Assembly (NCBI GenBank): GCA_028583605.1
Contig: CM053335.1
Location: 15,512,053 to 15,576,052, forward strand
DNA from: Dastarcus helophoroides
Lineage: Eukaryota > Arthropoda > Insecta > Coleoptera > Bothrideridae
Direction: 5' to 3'
Length of the DNA stretch: 64,000 nt
Part shown: positions 36,640-46,273 of the stretch, piece by piece
Layout of the letters: every line of letters begins with the position of its first letter
Position numbering within the stretch: the first letter of the stretch is position 1
Program-made: the position numbers and the translations under genes
Notes under the pieces: generated by a model
What the model saw: only the letters and a program-made list of their open reading frames with translations
Told to the model about the DNA's origin: nothing
The model's database searches: none

Positions 36640-37260
36640 ACAGCCCGATTTGATCTTTGTTAAAACCTCTGACGGTCAATAGTGTAATAAACTTCTGTTT
36701 TTTAAGATTAATTAATCTTCAGGAAATCTTTACCTTTCCCTTCAAACTAAAATAGATCTTAGGGATCGAACTACCCCTCAATCTTTTGGAGTCAACAACG
36801 AATCTTACGTGTTGAGTGTCAGAGACTCACCTTGCATCAAATCATCCAAAAAAAAAAAAAACAAAAATCACACAAATACACAAAACAATTACACAATATC
36901 GATATTAAAAAATTTGGCTAATGCAAGCGAGTTATCTGACGACGAATGCACGTTAGATAACGTAAATTTTCGTTTATTTATAAACGTTTATCGCACCAAC
37001 AATCCCGTACATTTCTAGCGGTAGTAAACGGACGAAAAGTTTCAGCCGAACCGACTGCTATCTCGACAACAGCAGGATATCGTCTGACGGTCTGACGCGT
37101 ATAGATACGTCGCGTAGAGCAGGATTTTCCTGAAGTGGCAGGCGATCGTTTGTTCGTGCGGCGGCGCACATGCAAAATTTGATACAGAATAGAAAAGAAA
37201 ATCAAATGCATTCATTTCTCCAATTTTCTACAACTCCAAAAAAAATAAGAAATTAAAAAA
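36640..37260. other. intergenic, no gene seen
   Basis: A GC-richer patch with several CpGs lies at about 37010-37170. No credible exon could be supported. Confidence 0.35.
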
Positions 37261-40060
37261 AGTGGGAGTGTAATCTCGAAAATTCGAAATTTTGAGATTA
37301 CGTTGAAAATTTAGAAAACGGTCCAAATTTCCTAGAAGTCAGATTTTGAAAAAAATCTTCGAATTTTGAGAAAAATCTTCGAATTTTGAGAAAAATCTTC
37401 GAATTTTGAGAAAAATATTCGAATTTTAAGAATAATATTCGAATTTTGAGAATAAAATCGAAATTTAGAGAAAAAAACGAATTTTGATTAAAACAAATCA
37501 AAATTTGGAGAAAAAGTGAAAATTTAGAAACAATTTGTCTCAGAACACACCAGATTTTGAGAAAATGGAAAAATTTTGAGAACTGGAATTGAAACTTCGA
37601 GAAAAAAGGGAAAACTTACAAAAAAGTTTAAATTTCCCCGAAGATCTTTTTAAAAGAGAGTCGAATTTTGAAAATAGAAACGAAATTTCAAAAAAGACGA
37701 ATTTTGAGATAAAAATCAAAAATTCGAAAAGAAGTTTAAAAATTTAAAAAAAAATAGAACCAAAAAAACCAAAAAAGTCAAATTTTGAAAAGAGTCGAAT
37801 TTTGAGACTGAAATCAAAATTTTGATTTGAAAAAAGGCGAATTTTGAGAAAAAGGCAAATTTTGAGAAAAAGTCGAATTTTGAAAAAAGGCAAATTGTGA
37901 AAAAGGACGAATTTTGAAGAGATAAATTTTGAAAAAAGATCAATTTTGAGAAAAAGACGAATTTTGAAAAAAGGCGAATTTTGAAAAAAGACGAATTTTG
38001 AAAAGACGAATTTTGAAAAAAGGCGAATTTTGAGAAAAGAGAATTTTGAGAAAAACAAATTTTGAAAAAAGACGAATTTTGAGCAATAAGAAAGACGAAT
38101 TTTGAAAAGGACGCATTTTGAAAAAAGACGAACTTTGAGAAAAGACGAATTTTAAGAAAGACGAATTTTGAAAAAAAGACGAATTTTGAAAAAAGACGAA
38201 TTTTGAGAAAAAGAAAAACGAATTTTGAGAAAAACACGAATTTTGAAGAGATGAATTTTGAAAAAAGATCAATTTTGAGAAAAAGACGAATTTTGAAAAA
38301 AGGCGAATTTTGAAAAAAGACGAAATTTGAGAAAAGACGAATTTTGAGAAAGACGAATTTTGAGAAAGACGAATTTTGAAAAAAGACAAATTTTGAAAAA
38401 AGACGAATTTTGAGAAAAAAGAAAGACGAATTTTGAAAAGGATGAATTTTGGAAAAAAAAACGAATTTTGAGAAAAACAGGAATTTTGAAGAGATGAATT
38501 TTGAAAAAAGATCAATTTTGAGAAAAAGACGAATTTTGAAAAAAGGCGAATTTTGAAAAAAGACTAAATTTGAGAAAAGACGAATTTTGAAAAGAAGACG
38601 AATTTTGAAAAAAGACGAATTTTGAAAAAAGACGACTTGAAAAACGACAACTTTTGAAAAAAGACGAATTTTGAAAAAAGACGAATTTTGAAAAAAGACG
38701 AATTTTGAGAAAAAGACGAATTTTGAAGAGACGAATTTTGAAAAAAGACAAATTTTGAAAAAAGACGACATTTGAAAAAAGACGACTTTTGAAAAAGGAG
38801 GAATTCTGAAAAGAAAACGAAGACGAATTTTGAAAAGAGACAAACTTTGAGAAAAAGACGAATTTTGAGAAAAAGGCGAATTTTCAGAAAAAGAAAGACG
38901 AATTTTGAAAAAAGGAAGACGAATTTTAAAAAACACGAATGTTGAAAAAAACCTGAAATATTCAGAAAAAAGGAAAATTTAGAAAAAAGTCGAAATTGCC
39001 CAAAAAAGTCAAATTTTGAAAGAAAGGGTCGAATTTTGAGAATAAGATCGAAATTTTGAAAAAAATGAATTTTGAAAAAGACGAATATTGAAATAGACGA
39101 ATTTTGAAAAGGACGAATTTAAAAATTAACCAAAATTTCGGGAAAAAAATGAAAACTGAGAAAAAGGTCGAAATTTCCCAAAAAAGTCAAATTTTGGAAA
39201 AAGGAGTCGAATTAAGAGATACATCGAAATTTCACACAAAAAAAGAATTTTGAGAATGAAAATCAAAATTTCGAGAAATTTACAAATCCAAAATTTCCTG
39301 GAAAACATCAAATTTTAAGAAAGATCAAATTTTGAGAATAAAATCGAAATTTCGAAAAAAAAAGACGAATTTTGAGGCAAAAATCAAAATTTCGAGAAGG
39401 AGGTGAAAAAATAAAGTCGAAATCCCCCCCCACCCCCCGAAAAAAAACAAATTTTGGGAAAAATCAAATTTTGAGACTAAAATAGAAATTTTGAAAAAAA
39501 AGGAATTTCGGGAAACAATCGAGATTTCGAGAAGTACCAATTAGAAAAAAATCGAAATTTCGCAGAAAAGCTCAAATTGAAAAAAAAAAGAGTCGAAATT
39601 TCCGGAAATTTACAAAATCGAAATTTGCCGGAAATAGTCGAATTATGAGAAAAACGGGTTAATTTTGAGAATAAAATCAAAAATTCAAAAAAAAAAGACA
39701 AATTTTGCGACAAAAATCAAAATTTTGAGAAGAAAGTGTAAATTTCGAAAAAAGTCGAAATTTATCGATAAAGAAATCAAATTTTGAGAAGTCAAATTTT
39801 CAGACTAAAACCGAAATTTTGAAACAAAAATCAAAATTTCAAAAAAGACGAATCTTGAGCAGAAAAATCGAAATTTCTCCAAAAATGTCAAATTTTGAGA
39901 AAAAAGAGTCGAATTTTGCAAATAAAGGCCGAAGTTTCAAAAAAACGAATTTTCAATCAAAATGTCGAGAGAAATGTCAATTTTTATAAAAGAAATTCTG
40001 GAAGTTTTAAATGCAAATTTCGCGGATTAGAGTCGAAATTTCGCGAAAAATGACTAGAGA
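37261..40060. repeat. GACGAATTTTGAAAAAA / GAATTTTGAGAAAAA array
   Basis: A roughly 17-bp unit repeats through 38940, with longer modules (the phrase GAAGAGATGAATTTTG recurs near 38246 and 38488). It grades into AAATTTCGAGAAA words to the right. The same family as 14.5-16.1 kb. The 406-aa minus ORF (Phe/Ser/Lys-rich) is an artefact of repeat phase. Confidence 0.88.
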
Positions 40061-40184
40061 CTAGAGACTTTTTTTCTCCAAATTTCGAATTTAATTCAGA
40101 GTCAGAATTTTTCATTCAAATGGAAATAATGACATAAAAGTGTAATTTCGATTTTAAAGTCTAAATTTTTCGTGAAAATAAATA

Positions 40185-40600
40185 AAACTTGTGATGTGTA
40201 ACGTTAGTTGCCTACTAGCAGTTTTCAATAAGGTTAGAAAACACACTTTGACCCAATACGTAATGTTAGTTGCATACAAATGGGAAATTGGATTATGCAA
40301 CATTTTTTTATCAAAGACGTCATGTGAGTTGCATAACAGACAACATCTTATAAATTTACTTAGTTCGTAACACAGAAATGGATTGTTTTAAAATATTTAT
40401 TTGCTACATAAATTTGTAGTGATATTCAAAGTGTATTAGGATGCATTGTTTGTTTTAATCTGTTTAAAAAAAATAAAAAATATTTGCTCAATTCTGAATC
40501 TAGACAACACACTTTTACCAAATGCGTAATGCTAGTTGCATATCAATTTTTAATTTAGCTAGGCAACGCATTTTTAGCCAGACCGTAATGCTGGTTGCCT
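40185..40600. repeat. short diverged repeat CGTAATG(T/C)TAGTTGCATA upstream of Ubc13
   Basis: ACGTAATGTTAGTTGCATAC near 40258, GACGTCATGTGAGTTGCATA near 40317, GCGTAATGCTAGTTGCATAT near 40524 and CCGTAATGCTGGTTGCC near 40585, each preceded by an ACACACTTTTACC-like phrase, give units of about 58-60 bp. They sit within 600 bp of the Ubc13 start, so some may lie in its promoter. Confidence 0.6.
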
Positions 40601-40762
40601 CGGTTAAAATCAAAGATCAACCAATCGGACGTTACCAGTGCAACTATTCGTCAAATTGTCATTTTTCAGTTTTCCTCAAAATCAAAATAACCTTAATCTG
40701 TCATTCTCCACCCCAGCCGGTTGTTTTCAGTTCTTTTTAGTTTTTTATCACAAATTCGAAGC

Positions 40763-40814
40763 GTAAGTTACCCCTCATCGCCCCCAACAAGGTGTAAGCT
40801 TTCGCTTTTTTTAG
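40763..40814 (+). other. probable 52-bp 5'UTR intron of Ubc13
   Basis: GC then GTAAGT (donor at 40763) and CGCTTTTTTTAG then GTTATGG (acceptor at 40814) define a minimal insect intron ending three bases before the start codon. Same size class as the 50-bp intron in Dredd. Confidence 0.6.
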
Positions 40815-40817
40815 GTT

Positions 40818-41274
40818 ATGGCCAGTAGTGCGACAAGAAGGATCCTGGTAGAAACGAAAAACTTGTCAAAAGATCCCCCGCCCGGCATAAGCGCCTACGC
40901 CGACGAATCGAACTGCAGATATTTTCACGTGGTGATGGCGGGCCCGAGCACCTCGCCCTACGAAGGCGGCCTATTCAAACTAGAACTGTTCCTGCCGGAA
41001 AACTACCCGTTGACACCACCTAACGTAAGATTTTTGACAAAAATCTATCACCCGAACATTGACAAGCTAGGGCGCATCTGTTTGGACATTTTAAAGGACC
41101 AATGGTCCCCGGCTTTGCAAGTTAGAACCGTGCTTTTATCCATTCAGGCGTTGTTAAGTAGCCCCAATCCTGATGATCCGCTCGCGAAACGACGTCGCGA
41201 ATATGTGGAAAACTAGGGAGCAAGAAGCTATTATGAAAGCGAAAGAGTGGACGCGGCTGTATGCGATGGAGTAA
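40818..41274 (+). CDS. ben: ubiquitin-conjugating enzyme E2 N (Ubc13 / bendless), with an apparent one-base frameshift
   Basis: Ubc13 pairs with the UEV partner Uev1a to build K63-linked ubiquitin chains, used in DNA-damage tolerance and, in insects, in IMD immune signalling. The frame from ATG 40818 gives the UBC fold: N-terminal helix ([11 protein letters not shown]), HPN motif at residues 78-80, catalytic Cys88 in [24 protein letters not shown], and PNPDDPLA to residue 123. There the open frame runs off into KRRREYVEN and stops at 41216. Dropping one A from the AAA at about 41187 restores [14 protein letters not shown]...WTRLYAME ending at TAA 41274. The total is then 151 aa, the normal family length. 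The remainder is perfectly conserved, so this is either a base-calling error, most likely, or a very young lesion. No intron interrupts the coding region. AATAAA follows at 41374. Confidence 0.93.
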
Positions 41275-41373
41275 TTAGATATGTGGTAGTTGGAATAATT
41301 TGTATGCTTTTGAAACCTTGAAGATTTTAAAGAAGATTTTTGTAAACTGCCTTATTTAAAAATGTATCTTTTT

Positions 41374-41379
41374 AATAAA
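41374..41379 (+). terminator. polyadenylation signal of Ubc13
   Basis: AATAAA lies 100 bp after the Ubc13 stop codon, in an AT-rich 3' region. Confidence 0.65.
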
Positions 41380-42065
41380 ATTAACTCGTTTAGATGTTGC
41401 CGCGTGTTAAATATGAATGACAGGTGTCTGTGATATTGTAAAGTTGTTTTCCATAGAAATAGACACAAATATTTTTTAAGAACAAAATAGTTTTCATTTT
41501 TCTTTTAAATGGATTAAAACGAACAATGCATCCTAAAACATTAAAATGAACAATGCATTCTATGCATATCGCTACATATTTCTGTAGCAGATAAATCTTT
41601 TTAAAATCACTTTTTGTGTTAAAAACAATTCTGTGACATGTTAACTTTAAGCTACTGGCTCATTTGGCTACTCTACTGAATTAACTGAATGAGGATTTTT
41701 CGGTGCAAAACATATGATACATCAACTTTAAGCTACGTTTTGAGCACAAACTGTCAATTTGTGACAGTAAATTACTAGAAAATGGGTTTCAACTTTTTCC
41801 ATTGTCAAAACGAAATGTCGCTACTCTATGAACGAATTGACATTTCGTGTTTTTCAATATCAATGGAATATTTGACACTTACCTTGACGGTTTAAGTATT
41901 TAATTCACTAGGCACTTCAAACTAACATAAGATTCACGCTTGGTTATATTTTATTAATGTCGAAGACATTTCGGATTGGTACATCACAAATAAGTCTTCG
42001 AGAGCATCATTTGGTGTTTTTTTCATAAAATTTTATCTGCAGGTTTCGAAGAACTACTTGTAAAC
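41380..42065. other. intergenic, no gene seen
   Basis: AT-rich spacer downstream of Ubc13. CTTTAAGCTAC recurs (about 41644 and 41725). Confidence 0.4.
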
Positions 42066-42067
42066 TA

Positions 42068-42195
42068 TTCCTTTGTGCTTCATGTCAACTAATCGTTTGT
42101 GCTTCATGTCAACTAATCGTTTGTGCTTCATGTCAACTAATCGTTTGTACTTCATATCAATTAATCGTTTGTGCTTCATGTGAAACTAATCATTT
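42068..42195. repeat. 24-bp tandem repeat, about five copies
   Basis: The unit TTTGTGCTTCATGTCAACTA plus ATCG is repeated about five times; the fourth copy has three substitutions and the last is degenerate. Confidence 0.9.
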
Positions 42196-42635
42196 GAAAT
42201 TTGTTAGAAGTTGAGCATAACATTTTGTAAAATATAACCAAGTGAGAATTTTATACTCGCATCTGGCCATAGAATGATACGGTTACAGAGAGAATATTCG
42301 GTGGTTAAATGAAGTTTTTAAATTCGCACATAGAGCTATATTGTAGACGTGTTGAGCCTTATCTATTTATTATTTTAGAATATATCTTAACTGCTTACGT
42401 CGACAGCTGCCATCTAATTTTAATATATTTTATTGTCATTTCAATCGTCTCCTTAATTTCCTCCAAGTGACATAAATATGCACAGATACATCGCCAATAG
42501 CGTTTATAGAATGAGCATATTAAAAGGCAGGGTTGCCAAGTTAGGTTTGTTGTCATTAAATTTACTGTCAAGATATAAGAATAGACTAGAAACGTGCTGA
42601 TGGTATTACCGCCATCTTTGTTTCAGTAAGTAAAC
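42196..42635. other. intergenic, no gene seen
   Basis: Unique-looking AT-rich sequence. Confidence 0.4.
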
Positions 42636-44395
42636 AGTTTTCGAGAAAAAAGTCGAAATTTCGATAAAAAAAATCGAAATTTTTAAGATCATAGCCGAAC
42701 TTTCGAGAAGAAAGGGAAAATTTCGAGTTTATAGTGGAAATTTTGACTTTAATCTCGGAATTTCGAGAAATAAGTCGAAATTTCGGGTTCTTTCCGAAAT
42801 TAGAGTCAACATTTTGAAGAAAAAAAGGGGAAATTTCGAGTTTAAAGGCGAAATTTCTAAATTAAAGTGGCAATTTTGAGAACAGGTCAAAATTTCGAAA
42901 AAAAAAACGTGGAAATTTTGAGAATAAAGTCGAAATTTCGAAAAATCGTAGAAATTTCGAGAAAAAATCGAAATTCCCAGACTAGAGCCAAACTTTCGAG
43001 AAGAAAGTGGAAATTTCGAGTTTAAAGTGGAAATTTTGACTTTAATCAAGGATTTCGAGAAATAAGTCGAAATTTCGGATTTTTTCCGAAATTAGAGTCA
43101 AAATTTTGAGAAAAAAGGGGAAATTTCGAATTTAAAGGCGAAATTTCTAGATTAAAGTGGCAACTTTGAGAAAAAGGTCGAAATTTCGAAAAAAAAACGT
43201 CGAAATTTCGAGAAAAAAGTCGAAATTTCGAAACGTCCAAATTTCGAGAAAAAATCGAAAATTCCGAGATAAGAGTCGAAAATCCGAGATAAGAATTGAA
43301 AATCCGAGATTAGAGTCAAAATTTTGAGAAAAAAAGTAGAAATTTCGAGTTTAAAGTCGTTTCGAGATTAAAAAGTCGAAATTTCGGGAAAAAAGTCGAA
43401 ATTTCAAGAAAAAAGTCGAAAATTGGATAAAAAAGTGGACATTTTGAAATTATTGACGGACTTTCGAGAAAAAAGTCGAAATTTCGGGTTCTTTCCGAAA
43501 TTAGAGTCAAAATTTTGAGAAAAAAGGGGAAATTTCGAGTTTAAAGGCGAAATTTCTAAATTGAAGTGGTAATTTTGAGAACAAGCTCGAAATTTCGAGA
43601 AAAAAAACGTCGAAATTTCGAGAAAGTCGTCGAAATTTCGAGAAAAAATCGAAAATTCGAGATAAGAGTCGAAAATCCGAGATTAGAGTCGAAATTTTGA
43701 AAAAAAAAAAAGTAGAAATTTCGAGTTTAAAGTCGTTTCGAGATTAAAAAGTCGAAATTTCCGGAAAAAGTCGAAATTTCGAAAAAAAAGTCGAAATTAT
43801 TGTCGGACTTTCGAGAAAAAAGTCGAAATTTAGGGTTCTTTTCGAAATTAGAGTCAAAATTTTGAGAAAAAAATGGGAAAGTTCGAGTTTAAAGGTGAAA
43901 TTTCTAGATTGAAGTGGTACTTTTGAGAACAAGGTCGAAAATTTCGGGAAAAACGTCGAAATTTCGAGAAAAAAGTCGAAATTTCCAGAAAAAAGTCGAA
44001 ATTTCAAGAAAAAAGTCGAAAATTGGAGAAAAAAGTCGACATTTTGAAATTATTGTCGAACTTTGGAGAAAAAAGTCGACATTTCCAGAAAAAAGTCGAA
44101 ATTTCAAAATAAGTCGAAAATTGGAGAAAAAAGTCGACATTTTGAGATCATAGTCGAACTTTCGAAAAAAAAGTCGAAACTTCCAGAAAAAAGTCGAAAT
44201 TTCAAGAAAAAAGTCGACATTTTGAAATTATTGTCGAACTTTCGAGAAAAAAGTGCAAATTTTGAATTTAAAATCGAAATTTCGAAATAAAGTAGAGAAA
44301 AAAAGTCGAAATTTCAATATTGGAGTCGAAATTTCGAGAGAAAAATGGAAATTTCGAGACAAATGTCGAAGTTTCGAGCACAATTTTACAATAAT
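42636..44395. repeat. GTCGAAATTTCGAGAAAAAA array
   Basis: A basic 17-20-bp word (GTCGAAATTTCGAGAAAAAA) repeats, with longer modules: CCGAAATTAGAGTCAA near 42789, 43088, 43495 and 43844 (the last slightly changed), followed by an AATTTCGAGTTTAAAGG phrase. Palindromic AAATTTCGAAATTT words are frequent. Noncoding. Confidence 0.88.
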
Positions 44396-44740
44396 TACGA
44401 GTGAAAATATTGTAATATTAATTTAAATTGATAAATTTTAATCTAAAATTATAATCTCGGTAAAAATTAATTAATTAGGCTAAGTATTTCTAGCTCTTAA
44501 AATTAGTTTATAAAATTCTGCGGCAATATCAAATTATTGCTAAAATTTATATGAAGCACCGTTGCCAATCCTACAGTTTTAACGGAAGATCTACTGATTT
44601 TGGCAAAGATTTTCAAACAAAAAATGTAGATCTACAATTATTTTATCATCGTTGTTGTGATCTGGGTAAAACTTCGTCTCAATCTATTCACTCCTTTTGT
44701 GGTGAGCTTTTTTTAGTCATTAACTAGTAAAAAATAAAAC
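44396..44740. other. intergenic, no gene seen
   Basis: AT-rich spacer between the array and the next hammerhead-bearing element. Confidence 0.4.
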
Positions 44741-44850
44741 AGTTTCTCTCTGAAGATAACAGCTTGGCTGTCGAAACGTGTTAGAGCACCTTTTGTTGTG
44801 TTTTTTGATCTTTTTTGATTTCAAGGGACAAGATTCGTATTTGATCTAAA
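44741..44850 (+). mobile_element. short retroelement relic, copy E (3'-truncated)
   Basis: Begins with ACAGTTTCTCTCTGAAG, contains a hammerhead motif and the arm through GGGACAAGATTCGTATTTGA, then loses similarity before the usual 3' terminus. A second family fragment lies 60 bp further on. Confidence 0.55.
44746..44786 (+). ncRNA. hammerhead-ribozyme-like motif, copy E
   Basis: CTCT, CTGAAGA (44750-44756), stem II (A)ACAGC/GCTGT(C) with the basal pair lost, GAAA (44773-44776), stem III word ACGTGT (self-complementary with one wobble), AGAG (44783-44786). Confidence 0.5.
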
Positions 44851-44909
44851 AAAGGGCATATTTTTCAAAAAAATTTAGAACAGTAATAAACGGGGCAATT
44901 TTCAAAAAA

Positions 44910-44979
44910 CTTGGTTTTAGGGGACAAGTTCTTTATTTCAATTTTTGAAGACAACCGAGGACCAGTCTGTTCCATCAAA
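44910..44979 (+). mobile_element. 5'-truncated fragment of the same element family
   Basis: CTTGGTTTTAGGGGACAAGT through GGACCAGTCTGTTCCATCAA matches the 3' half of copies B and C. The ribozyme part is absent, as expected for 5' truncation during reverse transcription. Confidence 0.6.
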
Positions 44980-45016
44980 CATGAACAGTTTGGTCAATTT
45001 GTTTCATAATCGTTTA

Positions 45017-45097
45017 GCTTTTTTTTGGTGCAATGGACTGACTCTTGGTTATCATCAAAAATTAAAATACAAATCTTGTCCCCTGAAACCAAGACAG
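45017..45097 (-). mobile_element. minus-strand 5'-truncated copy G with perfect 11-bp target duplication
   Basis: The reverse complement reads CTTGGTTTCAGGGGACAAG, then ATAACCAAGAGTCAGTCCAT and an A-rich 3' end. ATAATCGTTTA flanks it exactly at 45006-45016 and 45098-45108. This copy independently supports retroelement-type insertion: full 3' end, 5' truncation, variable-length duplication. Confidence 0.7.
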
Positions 45098-45108
45098 ATA
45101 ATCGTTTA

Positions 45109-46090
45109 CTGAAAAACTATTTTTATTAGTCATCAGTTCCACAGAAAAAATTTAATTATTCTGATGAAATGAACAAATTTCCAGTTTTCGTTTTTAACTT
45201 TGGCAGTTTTACGTAGTTTTTTCCTAGCAGATACAGTTTTTATCTGCGAGACAGGGTTGGCAACACTATTTTCGACTAGATTGCTCTACAATGATCCGAA
45301 GTCGCGTTTTTAAGCATGAGAGCGAGACTGAGGAAATCGAATGGTACCCCAATTTAGTTGAAATGTTTCTCGTAACATTCTTCCACAGTATTACCACACC
45401 TGATCAATTTTTTTAATGCTCTCTGGCTGAAGAATATGAAAATCATAAAATCTTTAAAAATATCTAAATAAGTTGATGTTTGTCCCCCAGATTTGTAAGT
45501 ATTAGGAAAAAGACATTTTTATGGCTGTTAATAGTAATACGAGGTTAAAATGGACCCAATTTAACATTTCGTTTAATCAAAAATAAGCATTTTGTCAATT
45601 TTATTACCCAACTTTATTCAATGTACCACTTTAAACTTATAGTATTATTTATATGATATAATAAAATATTGTTGAAGTTAACTGTTCTTGTTTTTTCCTT
45701 ATCAGTGAAATATGATTTGTTTTTTCACATTTTTTTTGACAAACGCATAATATCAATAAACAGGAAAACAGTTTACGTTTCTATTATACTGCTGAGGTGC
45801 TTTAAATTAATATAAAATGTTTAATAACAAGAAAATGAAATGAATTATCCATCAACTTTGTTTACTTTCCTATTGAATTTATCCTCTTGACTGAAAGTAA
45901 GATTTAATATCATTTAAATGATCGACACATTTTAATGTTACTTACAATTTATTAATAATCAACTTAATGCAAACCAAATAACGAAATGAATAAATTGATA
46001 TAATCTGATAAATGACGTAATCTGATGAAAGAAATCAAATATTTAAGTTGAAGCAAAATTTTTTATTCACCTCAGCTTATTTAATTGAAT
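45109..46090. other. intergenic, no gene seen
   Basis: Unique AT-rich DNA. TTTATT at 46062-46067 (AATAAA on the minus strand) is a candidate polyadenylation signal for the SLC35B1 gene. Confidence 0.4.
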
Positions 46091-46175
46091 TACCAAATTT
46101 AATTTATTACAATTACCAAATTTAATTCATTACAAATACCAAATTTAATTCATTACCATTACCAAATTTAATTAA
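46091..46175. repeat. TACCAAATTTAATTCATTAC tandem repeat, about four copies
   Basis: The TACCAAATTTAATT(T/C)ATTACA unit of about 22-25 bp is repeated about four times, in the 3' flank of the SLC35B1 gene. One copy creates another minus-strand AATAAA at 46103-46108. Confidence 0.75.
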
Positions 46176-46273
46176 ATCTTTTAAAAATAAAACGAATATA
46201 AAAAATGATCAACATATATTCAAAACGAATTGTATAAATATATTTTAAAATATTATATTAAAACTTATCTAAA

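Noticed and set aside
37298..39713. Phe/Ser/Lys-rich minus ORFs, including one of 406 aa
   Set aside because: Translation of the GAATTTTGAAAAAA array in changing phase, also seen at 14.5-15.8 kb.
40522..40740. 72-aa ORF upstream of Ubc13
   Set aside because: Lies in the promoter/5'UTR region and overlaps the diverged CGTAATG repeats; no family features.
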